This document shows, piece after piece, positions 18,506-27,162 of a stretch of DNA of 64,000 nucleotides. The stretch is from Lachnospiraceae bacterium (lineage in GTDB: Bacteria; Bacillota; Clostridia; Lachnospirales; Lachnospiraceae): contig JAAWAC010000035.1 in assembly GCA_022791975.1 (NCBI GenBank), positions 19,998 to 83,997 of the forward strand, given 5' to 3'. The notes under the pieces are model-generated. The model had not been told where the DNA came from. It did no database searches and worked only from the letters and a program-made list of their open reading frames with translations. The first letter of the stretch is position 1; each line of letters opens with the position of its first letter. Made by a program: the position numbers and the translations under genes.

Positions 18506-19083
18506 GGCTCCCCTTCCTTCGGCACCCTCTCAGGTACCTCCTCCGCTATCTCCTGTGGTGCTTTCTCTGGCACCTTCTCTGCTATCTCTTCCTTAGAGAT
18601 ATCCTCCAAAGCCTCTGGCGACATCACTGCAACCTTCTTAGGCTCCTCTATGGACGGCTCCTCCACCGTCTTTCTTTTCCGCAGCCTTGCTTCCATCTCT
18701 TCACTTCGCTGCCGGATATTTTCCAAATACAAATCCGCTGCGCTCTGTGCCGCCTCAAAAATCCCACTGAGCTGTAGAGCCGCCTCTGCGATAGATCCCG
18801 ACCTCTCCATTCGAATCCTTCTATCCTGTCGTAGCTTCTCCAGTGTGGCCCGCTGCTCCCGAATCTGCAAATCTTTTTTGTCCAAACGCCCTTTTAGCTT
18901 ATGAATCTGTGCATCTTTGCTATTCAGCTTTGTCTTTAGCCGTTCGGTAAGCTCTCTCTCTGCCTTTAGCTGCTCTCCCGTGTGTTCCAGCTGTTGCCGC
19001 AGCTGCTCTGCCTCCTGCACCTGTACCAATAAAAGCTGCAACACATCGTGACGTTTCAGCTTGCGCAATTCTCTCTCTGTCAT
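18502..19083 (-). CDS. Coiled-coil protein of unknown function, first gene of the pilus operon
   Basis: The 193-residue product is soluble, with no signal peptide. Residues about 15-95 are a continuous heptad-rich coiled coil (LLVQVQEAEQLRQQLEHTGE and onward). A second helical part near 100-135 is followed by a Pro/Glu/Lys-rich tail. Proteins of this kind often lead pilus operons in gut Clostridia, but I know of no defined function. The four-base overlap with the signal peptidase gene shows coupled expression. It may be a cytoplasmic scaffold for the assembly or secretion machinery, which is only a suggestion. Confidence 0.72.
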   Translation of the reverse strand: MTERELRKLKRHDVLQLLLVQVQEAEQLRQQLEHTGEQLKAERELTERLKTKLNSKDAQIHKLKGRLDKKDLQIREQRATLEKLRQDRRIRMERSGSIAEAALQLSGIFEAAQSAADLYLENIRQRSEEMEARLRKRKTVEEPSIEEPKKVAVMSPEALEDISKEEIAEKVPEKAPQEIAEEVPERVPKEGEP

Positions 19084-19615
19084 ACTGTCATCCCTGTCTT
19101 TGCCCGCGCCCCCTGTCCTTAAGTATTCTTATGAAACAGAGGATACGCTTTATTTCTCTAACTATATCTTGTTTACTCTATCACTTCCACAGGCTTTTTG
19201 CAAGACTGGAATCCGTATCCCATTCTCTCCTCTGCCCCCTCGGCAAGTAGCAGAAGTGCAGACATTTTTCGTCATTGCTTCGGATTGTAATAACAGCATA
19301 ACAAGCCGGACGTCACAGGAAGCGTCAAGACTTTCACAAAAAACGGTTTTCTCTTGATTTTTTTATACTTTTTAGTATTTGAAATCCTTCCGTGTCCTGC
19401 TCCCCTCATAATAAACATTATGCACTTCCTGTTAAGCTGCTACTGCCTCTTATGAAGCAACCCCCTTGCCTGGAAAAGCTCTTCAAAAGGTTTTGGAATG
19501 TTATTTTTTTAACAAATTCATGTATTGCAAAAAAATACTAAAATATTCCAATTCTTTATAGGAAATATCGACGGATTCAGGGAAATTATTAGATATATTT
19601 TTTTTAAAAAACCTC
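19084..19615. other. Intergenic region between divergent pilus operon and MATE gene
   Basis: No coding frame of convincing composition was found. The part near 19345-19400 and 19500-19615 is strongly A/T-rich. The only signals I can support are the weak minus-strand promoter at 19175-19203 and the plus-strand promoter just beyond the region at 19616. The distance leaves a leader of about 90 bases for the pilus mRNA, in which I see no riboswitch. Confidence 0.5.
19175..19203 (-). promoter_or_regulatory. Possible promoter of the pilus/SipW operon
   Basis: Minus-strand TTGCAA (19203-19198) and TAGAGT (19180-19175) are 17 bases apart, each matching four of six consensus positions. The site is about 90 bases upstream of the first gene. 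It is weak enough that an activator such as the BTAD regulator could be needed, and other nearby hexamers are almost as good. Confidence 0.3.
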
Positions 19616-19644
19616 TTGTAACTTCCCCCTCTTTCTATTATAAT
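19616..19644 (+). promoter_or_regulatory. Promoter of the MATE transporter gene
   Basis: TTGTAA (19616-19621) and a perfect TATAAT (19639-19644) are separated by 17 bases, about 57 bases upstream of the chosen start codon. Confidence 0.7.
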
Positions 19645-19701
19645 AGCGTCGTTTACCAAAAACGTCCTTTATCAGGCAACTAGCTATCTATGGAGATTAT
19701 T

Positions 19702-21063
19702 ATGGAAAAGGAAATGACCGCCGGGAGTCCGGCAAAAATTATTTTCGGCTTCACCATACCGATTTTTATTGGAAATGTTTTCCAGCAATTCTATAGCATG
19801 GTAGACACCATCATTGTGGGAAAATTTGTGGGAACCCAGGCTTTGGCCGCTGTGGGCTCTACCAGTACCATTACATTTTTAATTCTTGGATTTTTGATGG
19901 GGCTGACCGTGGGATTTACGGTGCTGACAGCTCAGCGCTTTGGAGCGGGCGATCCGGAGGGCATGCGCCGGACTGTGGGATCTGCCGCCATTCTCTCCGC
20001 AATTATTTCCTTGCTCATCACCCTTGTGAGCATTGCAGGCATGCGCCCCCTTTTACTGTTTATGCATACGCCAAAGGATATCTTTGCTGATGCCTATACC
20101 TATGTAATCATTATCTGCGCGGGAATTTTCGCCCAGGTGCTATATAACCTGCTTTCCTGCGTGCTGCGAGCTCTGGGAAATAGCAAAACGCCTCTGTACT
20201 TTTTGATTCTGGCCGCCTTTTTGAATATTGTGCTGGATCTGCTCTTTATTGTTTCCTTTAAGATGGGTGTGGCTGGAGCTGCCTGGGCCACCGTGATTTC
20301 CCAGGGGATTTCCGGTGTGCTGTGCCTTCTCTATATTATAAAGAAGGTTCCCCTTCTCCATCTTAACCGTCATGACTGGATGCTCGACGGCCATGTGGCC
20401 CGGCTACAGCTTCGGGTGGGCTTACCCATGGCCCTCCAATATTCCATTACGGCTGTGGGTGCCATGATGATGCAATCTTCCTTGAACCTGCTGGGTTCTC
20501 TGGCTGTGGCAGGTTTTACCGCAGCCAATAAAATCGAGCAGATTGTGACCCAGGGCTATGTGGCCATGGGCACTACCATGGCTACCTACTGCGCCCAGAA
20601 TACAGGCGCCGGAGATGTGAAAAGAGTTCGCCAGGGCTTTCGGGCCGCTACCCGCATTGGCATTCTGTTCTCCATAGTTGCCGCCCTATTACTGCTTCTT
20701 GGTGGAAAATATATGACCTATTTGTTTGTGTCGGAAAATGTGGAAGAAATTATGAGTTCTGTAGATTTATATCTGAGATGTACCATGATATTCTTTGTTC
20801 CCCTGGCCATAGTGAATATTTACCGAAATGGTATCCAGGGAATGGGCTTTGGACTGCTGCCCATGACAGCTGGCATTGCCGAGCTCATAGGCCGGGGAGC
20901 GGCGGCCATGGTGGCCGCCCATTACCGGAGCTATCTGGGTGTCTGCCTGGCCAGTCCCTCTGCCTGGCTTCTGGCCGGACTGCTCCTTCTGGCCATGTAT
21001 TATTTCATTCTGCATCATTACTTTAAGGAACCCTTTTTCCTGAAAAACCGGGCAGCAAAATAG
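19702..21063 (+). CDS. MATE family efflux transporter
   Basis: This is a 453-residue inner-membrane protein with about 12 hydrophobic helices in two similar halves. The N-terminal half has IPIFIGNVFQQFYSMVDTIIVG and the C-terminal half has LPMALQYSITAVGAMMMQSSLN, both typical of MATE cation antiporters of the DinF/NorM superfamily. The ATG at 19702 has TGGAG seven bases upstream, whereas the in-frame ATG at 19690 has no ribosome site. The gene stands alone, converging on the kinase-like gene with three bases between stops. The exported substrate cannot be told from sequence. Confidence 0.92.
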   Translation: MEKEMTAGSPAKIIFGFTIPIFIGNVFQQFYSMVDTIIVGKFVGTQALAAVGSTSTITFLILGFLMGLTVGFTVLTAQRFGAGDPEGMRRTVGSAAILSAIISLLITLVSIAGMRPLLLFMHTPKDIFADAYTYVIIICAGIFAQVLYNLLSCVLRALGNSKTPLYFLILAAFLNIVLDLLFIVSFKMGVAGAAWATVISQGISGVLCLLYIIKKVPLLHLNRHDWMLDGHVARLQLRVGLPMALQYSITAVGAMMMQSSLNLLGSLAVAGFTAANKIEQIVTQGYVAMGTTMATYCAQNTGAGDVKRVRQGFRAATRIGILFSIVAALLLLLGGKYMTYLFVSENVEEIMSSVDLYLRCTMIFFVPLAIVNIYRNGIQGMGFGLLPMTAGIAELIGRGAAAMVAAHYRSYLGVCLASPSAWLLAGLLLLAMYYFILHHYFKEPFFLKNRAAK

Positions 21064-21066
21064 CCT

Positions 21067-21669
21067 CTATTCCACTGTCTGGGCAGCCTCCGTAATAATT
21101 TTTATACATAAATCATATCCCAACATCCCACTGTCCAGAGTCATATGGTAATTGCGGCTGTCCCCCCATTTTTTTCTGGTATAATGGCTGTAATAGTTGT
21201 GACGGCTGCTGTCCTTTTTTACCATCAGCTTCTGTAGCTCTGTGGCATTGTTGATACCTGTGATCTCGCTTACCCGTACAGCCCGGTGCACATCATCTGC
21301 ATGTACAAAAACATTGAGACACTCTACCCCCGCCTTCCTTAAAATCACATCCGCACACCGGCCCAGAATCACACAGGGCCCGGCCTGTGCCAGACGAAGG
21401 ATAATGGCCTTCTGCACATCGTGAATGGCTTCCTGGGTGTCATGGTAATAAATGCTGGAAACTGCACAAATGCTTTTTAAGATAGAATCTGTCTTGGAGA
21501 TATCCTCCCCCTCACTCTCAATAAGCTCTGGCTCAAATCCGCTTGCTTTTGCGGTCTCATACACAATGTCACGGTCATAAAATGGAATCCCTAGATTTTC
21601 AGCAACCTGACGGCCGATGGAATGACCCCCTGCGCCATATTCCCGGCCGATAGTAATGATTTTATTCAT
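21067..21669 (-). CDS. Cytidylate kinase-like family protein
   Basis: The 200-residue protein starts MNKIITIGREYGAGGHSIGRQVAENLGIPFYDRDIV, a P-loop nucleoside monophosphate kinase fold with the divergent loop GREYGAGGHSIG. A later segment, PCVILGRCADVILR, is the usual mid-domain strand of this family. The family is related to cytidylate kinase but its true substrate is unproven. GGAGG precedes the ATG at 21669, so the five-residue upstream extension is not used. It appears to be a single gene. Confidence 0.85.
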   Translation of the reverse strand: MNKIITIGREYGAGGHSIGRQVAENLGIPFYDRDIVYETAKASGFEPELIESEGEDISKTDSILKSICAVSSIYYHDTQEAIHDVQKAIILRLAQAGPCVILGRCADVILRKAGVECLNVFVHADDVHRAVRVSEITGINNATELQKLMVKKDSSRHNYYSHYTRKKWGDSRNYHMTLDSGMLGYDLCIKIITEAAQTVE

Positions 21670-21776
21670 ATCGTTTTCCTCCATTTTGGCATCCCATATG
21701 TGGTAGTCCGTTTTTCTTAATCATACCATACCGTTCATATCCGCGCAATCAAATTTTCCCCTCTGCCCTAGCTTCT

Positions 21777-22352
21777 CTAACCCAAAAACATTCTAAGCAG
21801 TGGATTGTGAATAAACATCCAGGTTAGGAAATCGCTTCCCATAATCATGCTCAGAGCTTTTCCACCCCAGCTGCTGGTGGAAAAGGCACCAATAACTAAA
21901 AAAGCAATCCATATCAGCAATACGCTTTCCAGAAAGCCTGCTGCTGCTCCTAAAATCTGATTGATGCCATGAAGCAATGGCAGACTAGCCGCAATGTGCA
22001 GGGCCCAGGCCGCCCCGTGTACCACCACACTCACCAAAAGAAAGGTCACTACAAAGGCCGCCAGCTGCAAAATTTTATCCGCAACAAACTCTACAGCCAT
22101 CTCCTCCAGTCCTATGACTCGCAGCATTTCCAGCAATTCCCCATCGCCCCCAGAAATCCGCTCCTGCAACAGGGCATAAAGGCCTGTATTCTCCTTTAAA
22201 AATCCTGCAATATAGGGCACTGTCACAGATACCAGACTCAGGGTAATCACCCAGGCTGCGATTCCCACCAGCTTTCGTATCAGTCCCTTTCGGTAGCCGT
22301 CCAGCGTAAATAAAACCACCAGTACCCCAATTCCTATCATCATTCCGTTCAT
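21777..22352 (-). CDS. CvpA family membrane protein
   Basis: This 191-residue protein has four hydrophobic helices. It begins as CvpA proteins do, with a helix followed by DGYRKGLIRKLVGIAAWVITL. The family is named for colicin V production and is linked to envelope integrity, but its molecular role is unknown. The gene lies 39 bases downstream of the DUF5711 gene and probably belongs to the same operon (LysM protein, DUF5711, CvpA), an envelope-associated trio. Confidence 0.85.
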   Translation of the reverse strand: MNGMMIGIGVLVVLFTLDGYRKGLIRKLVGIAAWVITLSLVSVTVPYIAGFLKENTGLYALLQERISGGDGELLEMLRVIGLEEMAVEFVADKILQLAAFVVTFLLVSVVVHGAAWALHIAASLPLLHGINQILGAAAGFLESVLLIWIAFLVIGAFSTSSWGGKALSMIMGSDFLTWMFIHNPLLRMFLG

Positions 22353-22391
22353 ATTTCATTCCGCCTTTTCGTTTCCTGTCTGATTGCCTTT

Positions 22392-23579
22392 TTACTTTAG
22401 TTTTATTACTTCTGTTCGCTGAGGATGGATAAGCACAAACCGGCGCCCCTGCAAGCTGTAAACATTCACCAGAGATTCCGAAAAAGTTCCTTCATAGCGG
22501 ATCACTCCCTGCTTGCTGTAGATGATACATTCCGTATCATTATACACAATCACGTTGTCACCGGACAGCTTTACCTGCGAATATGCCAGGGAAAAAGGCT
22601 GCTCCAGTACAAGGCCCCCTCTCTCATCATACACGCGCAACAGATAGGGTTCTTCCCCGTCCTGTTCACAGACTACGCCAACCTCCTTGCTTCCAAAACA
22701 GATGCTCCGGATTTCCCCTTCCACAAGCACTGTCTCCGTTTCCTCCGGTATCTCAGCGCCTTCATAGATAGAAAACCCCTCCTCGCCAATGGCCACACAG
22801 GTGTCGCCGTCCAGATACTGCACCCGGGAAACCAAAAGTCCCTCATATACTCGGGATGCCACAATTTTGTCCACAAAATTGTCTCCCACTGAACCCAGAT
22901 TATAAAATACTACGCAGGAATTTGCCGCTCCGCCGGAGATTTGCAGATAGGACACAGCAAGCTTGCTCCCGTCATGGGACAGGGAAATGGACAAAGGCTG
23001 ACCTGTATCCGCCAAGCTGCACTGTGCACTCAACAGCGTATTTCCCTCTGCATCATACAGATAGATCCAGGACACCCGGCTGTCCTCCAGCAGTACGGCC
23101 GTCACCCCCTGTCGGGATACCACCACCTGTTGAACTGGCAACAGCGTATCCACCTGCCCCAGGAGTCCAGACTCATTAAAAATATATACCTGATTTCCTC
23201 CCCGATCTGCCAGCACAGCTGAGGGACCGCAAATGCTTACGATAGGGTCCTGGATGCTAAAGGGCTGGCTCCAGACCGCCTCATGGCTCAGATTCAAGCA
23301 GGTAATTCCATCCTTGCTGTATTTAAGCAGATAGTCTCCATATTCCTCGTAACGAGTATTGATGGTGTCCTCATGCTCCATGCTGCTGATGACCTCATAG
23401 CTCTCATAGCTTCTGTTTTTATGATACTGCGCCACACCAAAACAAATCGCTGCTATGGCAAAAATACACACCAAAACTCGCCCCACCACATTTGCCCGGT
23501 GCTGCAACAGTTTTCGTGTGTATTGCTTCATATCGCTATGCTCATCTTCCTTTTTCCGAAATGGCATAATCTTTTGCAT
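22392..23579 (-). CDS. DUF5711 family membrane-anchored beta-propeller-like protein
   Basis: The 395-residue product has one N-terminal helix (about 32-50: VGRVLVCIFAIAAICFGVAQY). A long extracytoplasmic part follows, built of repeated four-strand units such as VVVSRQGVTAVLLEDSRVSWIYLYDAEG and LSLSHDGSKLAVSYLQISGG, which resemble propeller blades. This matches my memory of DUF5711. No enzyme motif is visible. The ATG at 23579 has GGGAA upstream and is preferred to the TTG at 23585. Its neighbours, CvpA and a LysM protein, suggest an envelope function. Confidence 0.75.
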   Translation of the reverse strand: MQKIMPFRKKEDEHSDMKQYTRKLLQHRANVVGRVLVCIFAIAAICFGVAQYHKNRSYESYEVISSMEHEDTINTRYEEYGDYLLKYSKDGITCLNLSHEAVWSQPFSIQDPIVSICGPSAVLADRGGNQVYIFNESGLLGQVDTLLPVQQVVVSRQGVTAVLLEDSRVSWIYLYDAEGNTLLSAQCSLADTGQPLSISLSHDGSKLAVSYLQISGGAANSCVVFYNLGSVGDNFVDKIVASRVYEGLLVSRVQYLDGDTCVAIGEEGFSIYEGAEIPEETETVLVEGEIRSICFGSKEVGVVCEQDGEEPYLLRVYDERGGLVLEQPFSLAYSQVKLSGDNVIVYNDTECIIYSKQGVIRYEGTFSESLVNVYSLQGRRFVLIHPQRTEVIKLK

Positions 23580-23625
23580 TGTCAAATTCCCTTTCTTCGC
23601 TAACGCTCATTATAGCACATTTCTC

Positions 23626-24894
23626 TCAAGGAAGCAAAATCTTTTCCCCCTCATAAATCATGTTGATATCATCAATGTTATTCAGTTGACAGATTTCTTT
23701 CATATATCTGTCATTTCCATAAATTTTACGGCTGATACTTAAAAGCGTGTCTCCCTTCTGTACAATATAGGAACCGGAGGCCTCTCTGGCCGGGGCTACG
23801 GTTTGGTGCTCCCCTGTGTCTTCTGTGGGGGTACTCTCTGCGCTGTCTGCGTCTCCTTGTGCTTCTGCCGGGGCGTTTCCTGCCTCTTCCGCTCCTCCTT
23901 GGGCGTCTTGTGATTCTCCCGGGGCGCCTTCTGTTCCTGAGCCCGAAGCGCCTCCTGCCTCCTGGACGCTGTCTCCTGCTCCAGAGGAGTCTTCTTCTAC
24001 TCCAGTTTGGGAAGCTTCCCCGTCTGTTTCCTCTCCTGTGGCCTCCGTGGCCGGAAGTCCCTGATTTTTATAGGCCTCTATATGCCCTACATCCTGGGCG
24101 TCCTGCCCCATCCCCTGCTGTGACTCCAGATTCTCAGTCAGATTGGTCAACGCCAGCTCTACCTGCTCCATTTTTTCATAATTATTTATCATAGTAATGC
24201 CAATAACCAACACCACAAGAACTAGAAATGTACTGACTCCATAGAGAAATGTCATAACCCTCTTCTGACTGGACTGTTCCTTTCTCTCTTGTACCATGCT
24301 TCGGAAGCTTCTGGCTGCCCTGTCCGTAAATTCCTCTCTGGCATCCACACTCTTGCCGCCTCTTTTTTCCAGCATATACTGCTGCATAGGTTGATTTCGC
24401 TCATAAAAAACAAAGTATCCCTGCTGGCGGATCAGACTCCCCTGCTCCATAGCAAAAAAAGCTTCTTCTCCCTCCATGGGGTCTTCCATAAACAAAACCT
24501 TGTCCCATCCGGAAAAGCAATTCCGGTGACTGCTGAGAATTTCGTAGCTGATCTCCGGAGGAAAGCCCGGTGTGGACAGGAACCATCCCAGGATTTCCTG
24601 CCCGGGAAAATACTGTTCCATTTCCTCATACACCCGCATCCACAGCTCTTCTGTAAACGCAATGGTGCCCTCAGCCTCCGCATTCTCCTCCAGACCCAGA
24701 GCGCTGCGGATAAAAAGATAGGGAATTCCATTTTGTTCCTGGGCATCACCCAGCAAAATTGCTCCCCGGGACTCCAGTATTTCTTCTTTTGCATACTGCT
24801 TTAAATATGTAACAACATAATCCTCCACATAAATTTTCCGCTTTTCTTCCGGCTCTCCCATCTGGCGGACATTTTTCGGAATTGTGATGCTCAT
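23626..24894 (-). CDS. Membrane protein with degenerate MPN/JAB-like N-domain and C-terminal LysM
   Basis: Residues about 20-150 resemble an MPN (JAB) domain: YVEDYVVTYLKQYA, then GAILLG and ILGWFLSTPGFPPEISYE. The metal-binding HSHP of active enzymes is replaced by LSTP (106-109), so protease activity is unlikely. One membrane helix covers about 214-236. It is followed by a long Gly/Glu/Ala-rich linker and a LysM domain (375-422: YIVQKGDTLLSISRKIYGNDRYMKEICQLN) that should bind peptidoglycan outside the cell. The ATG at 24894 has GAGGTGG upstream, while a GTG at 24903 is less likely. Confidence 0.8.
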   Translation of the reverse strand: MSITIPKNVRQMGEPEEKRKIYVEDYVVTYLKQYAKEEILESRGAILLGDAQEQNGIPYLFIRSALGLEENAEAEGTIAFTEELWMRVYEEMEQYFPGQEILGWFLSTPGFPPEISYEILSSHRNCFSGWDKVLFMEDPMEGEEAFFAMEQGSLIRQQGYFVFYERNQPMQQYMLEKRGGKSVDAREEFTDRAARSFRSMVQERKEQSSQKRVMTFLYGVSTFLVLVVLVIGITMINNYEKMEQVELALTNLTENLESQQGMGQDAQDVGHIEAYKNQGLPATEATGEETDGEASQTGVEEDSSGAGDSVQEAGGASGSGTEGAPGESQDAQGGAEEAGNAPAEAQGDADSAESTPTEDTGEHQTVAPAREASGSYIVQKGDTLLSISRKIYGNDRYMKEICQLNNIDDINMIYEGEKILLP

Positions 24895-25066
24895 CTCTCC
24901 CACCTCGCTTGTCCTCTTTTCTCCGCAGACCGGAGAATTGCTTTTAGAAGGATGGTATCACAGAGAACCTGCATTTTTTGGCGAAGGCTGTCGGCGCTGG
25001 GGTAAAACTGGGTGACAGAGTACGACAAAAAATGTCCATTGACTATAAGATGATGGATCTCTCCAC

Positions 25067-25107
25067 AAAAAAGAGACCCCCGAATGTATTTACTCTACAT
25101 TCAGGGG
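25067..25107 (-). terminator. Terminator downstream of the transketolase genes
   Basis: On the minus strand CCCCTGAATGTA, a seven-base loop and TACATTCGGGG form an 11-base-pair stem with one bulge, followed by GTCTCTTTTTT. It lies about 90 bases after the transketolase C-subunit stop. Confidence 0.75.
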
Positions 25108-25197
25108 ACCTCCTCCCTCTCTGCTACATCAACAGAACTATTCCTCAATATGACAAAGGACTGCTGAGTAAAAAACTGCTATACCACTCCCTGTGGT

Positions 25198-26136
25198 CTA
25201 CAGCCAAGCCTTTACCTGCTCATACACCCCATTGCCATCCAGCTTATATTTCTCCAGAAGCTTCACGGCCGGCCCGGATTCTCCAAAGGTATCCTGCACG
25301 CCAATCCGCAACACTGGGGTGGGCGCCTTCTCAGAGAGCACCTCACATACTGCACCGCCTAAGCCGCCGATAACGGAATGCTCCTCCACGGTAACTACCT
25401 TACCAGTCTCCTTGGCAGCGGCCACCACCAGCTCCGCGTCCAGAGGCTTAATGGTATGGATATTGATAACCTTGGCGGAAATGCCATCAGCCGCCAGTTT
25501 CTCAGCTGCCTCCAGAGCGCTGTTTACGCAAAGCCCGGTGGCAATAATGGTCACGTCCTTGCCTTCCCGCAGAGTTACGCCCTTTCCAATCTCAAATTTG
25601 TAGGTAGCCTCATCGTTCACCACCGGAACAGCCAGACGGCCAAACCGCAGGTATACAGGTCCCTCATACGCAGCGGCAGCCTTCACAGCAGCCTTTGCCT
25701 CCACATCATCACAAGGATTGATCACAACCATACCAGGAATGGTACGCATCAAAGCTATATCCTCGTTACACTGATGGGTGGCACCATCCTCACCCACGGA
25801 AATGCCTGCATGGGTGGCGCCGATTTTTACATTTAAACGGGTATAACCGATGGAATTGCGAACCTGCTCAAAGGCACGTCCCGCTGCAAACATGGCAAAG
25901 GAGCTGACAAAAGGAATCTTTCCCATGGTAGCAGCGCCCGCCGCGATGCCCATCATATTTCCCTCTGCGATTCCGCAGTCAAAAAAGCGATCCGGATATT
26001 CCTTCTTAAAGACACCAGTCTTGGTTGCCCCGGCCAAGTCCGCATCAAATACGATTACCTGAGGGTTCTCTGCACCCAGCTCCTTCAGGGCCTGTCCGTA
26101 GCTGTCTCTCGTTGCAACTTTCTTTACATCTGACAT
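25198..26136 (-). CDS. Transketolase, C-terminal subunit
   Basis: This 312-residue protein carries the pyrimidine-binding and C-terminal domains of transketolase. It has the segment DRFFDCGIAEGNMMGIAAG with the catalytic glutamate, THAGISVGEDGATHQ, and a C-domain with KVVTVEEHSVIGGLGGAVCEVL. Together with the N-terminal subunit encoded upstream it forms the heteromeric enzyme that moves two-carbon units between sugar phosphates in the pentose phosphate pathway. It overlaps the upstream gene by 13 bases, so the halves are made together. Confidence 0.93.
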   Translation of the reverse strand: MSDVKKVATRDSYGQALKELGAENPQVIVFDADLAGATKTGVFKKEYPDRFFDCGIAEGNMMGIAAGAATMGKIPFVSSFAMFAAGRAFEQVRNSIGYTRLNVKIGATHAGISVGEDGATHQCNEDIALMRTIPGMVVINPCDDVEAKAAVKAAAAYEGPVYLRFGRLAVPVVNDEATYKFEIGKGVTLREGKDVTIIATGLCVNSALEAAEKLAADGISAKVINIHTIKPLDAELVVAAAKETGKVVTVEEHSVIGGLGGAVCEVLSEKAPTPVLRIGVQDTFGESGPAVKLLEKYKLDGNGVYEQVKAWL

Positions 26137-26963
26137 AATGCCTCACCTGCCTTTTCCAGTTCTGCCATTGCAATGGCGTATTCCTCATCGTTGGGAGCCT
26201 TTCCATGCCATCCGGCGTTATTTTCCATAAAGGAAACTCCCTTGCCCTTTACACTCTTTACAATAATTGCCGTAGGCATTCCCTTGATTCCCCGCGCCTC
26301 GTCAAAGGCTGCCTTTAACTTGTCAAAATCATGGGCGTCATCCACATTGATCACATGGAAATTAAACGCTTCAAACTTCTTGTCAATGGGATAGGGGGAG
26401 CACACATCCGCAATATTTCCGTCGATTTGCAGGCCGTTATTGTCCACAATCACTACCAGGTTGTCCAGGTTCATATGACCGGCAAACATGGAAGCCTCCC
26501 ACACCTGGCCCTCCTGAATCTCACCGTCACCCAACAGCGTATATACCCTGTAATCCGCCTTGTCGATCTTTCCTGCCAAAGCCATGCCTACGGCTGCGGA
26601 GATCCCCTGTCCCAGGGAACCGCTGGACATGTCCAGGCCTGGCGTATGCTGCATACAGGGATGTCCCTGTAAATGTGATCCAATATGACGCAGTGTCGGC
26701 AGATCCTCCTTGGGGAAAAAGCCTCTCTCGGCCAGGGCCGCATAAAGCCCCGGAGCTGTATGTCCCTTGGACAGGACAAAGCGATCCCTGTCAGCCTTTT
26801 TAGGCTCCTTGGGATCAATATTCATTTCCTCAAAATACAGATATGTAAACACCTCTGTAGCGGAAAGCGAACCACCCGGATGTCCGGCTTTTGCACTGTG
26901 AACGGAGGTAATGATACTCTTACGAATCTCGTTCGCAGTCTTTTGAAGTTCTAACTTGTTCAT
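26124..26963 (-). CDS. Transketolase, N-terminal (thiamine diphosphate) subunit
   Basis: The 279-residue product has the ThDP-binding motif GDGEIQEGQVWEASMFAGHMNLDNLVVIVDNN and the upstream segment HPGGSLSATEVFTYLYFEEM with SKGHTAPGLYAAL. It lacks the pyrimidine and C-terminal domains, which are encoded in the next gene. This is the split form common in Firmicutes and archaea. AAAGGTGGG precedes the start. A good promoter lies at 27005-27033, so the pair is its own transcription unit. Confidence 0.93.
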   Translation of the reverse strand: MNKLELQKTANEIRKSIITSVHSAKAGHPGGSLSATEVFTYLYFEEMNIDPKEPKKADRDRFVLSKGHTAPGLYAALAERGFFPKEDLPTLRHIGSHLQGHPCMQHTPGLDMSSGSLGQGISAAVGMALAGKIDKADYRVYTLLGDGEIQEGQVWEASMFAGHMNLDNLVVIVDNNGLQIDGNIADVCSPYPIDKKFEAFNFHVINVDDAHDFDKLKAAFDEARGIKGMPTAIIVKSVKGKGVSFMENNAGWHGKAPNDEEYAIAMAELEKAGEALCQM

Positions 26964-27004
26964 TTTTTTCCCACCTTTACATTTTAATAAAATTACCTTC
27001 TTCT

Positions 27005-27033
27005 AGTATACCCATTGGCGCTTGGAAGGTCAA
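27005..27033 (-). promoter_or_regulatory. Promoter of the split transketolase operon
   Basis: Minus-strand TTGACC (27033-27028) and TATACT (27010-27005) are separated by 17 bases, about 45 bases upstream of the start codon. A near-perfect palindrome lies just upstream of the -35 box. Confidence 0.65.
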
Positions 27034-27046
27034 GCAATTTCATGCC

Positions 27047-27070
27047 TTGAAAGAAAGGCCTTTGTTTCAA
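27047..27070. promoter_or_regulatory. 24-base palindrome upstream of the transketolase promoter
   Basis: The two 12-base halves, TTGAAAGAAAGG and CCTTTGTTTCAA, are complementary at 11 of 12 positions. The site starts 14 bases upstream of the -35 hexamer. No T-run follows on either strand, so it does not look like a terminator. An activator or repressor site is possible. Confidence 0.4.
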
Positions 27071-27162
27071 AAGTCAACCAGGCTCTCACCTATGGGAAAC
27101 TCTATGACAAAAGGCCATCCATGTCTCCAATCCCAACCTGCTCAGAGATAAAAGGAAAATAT

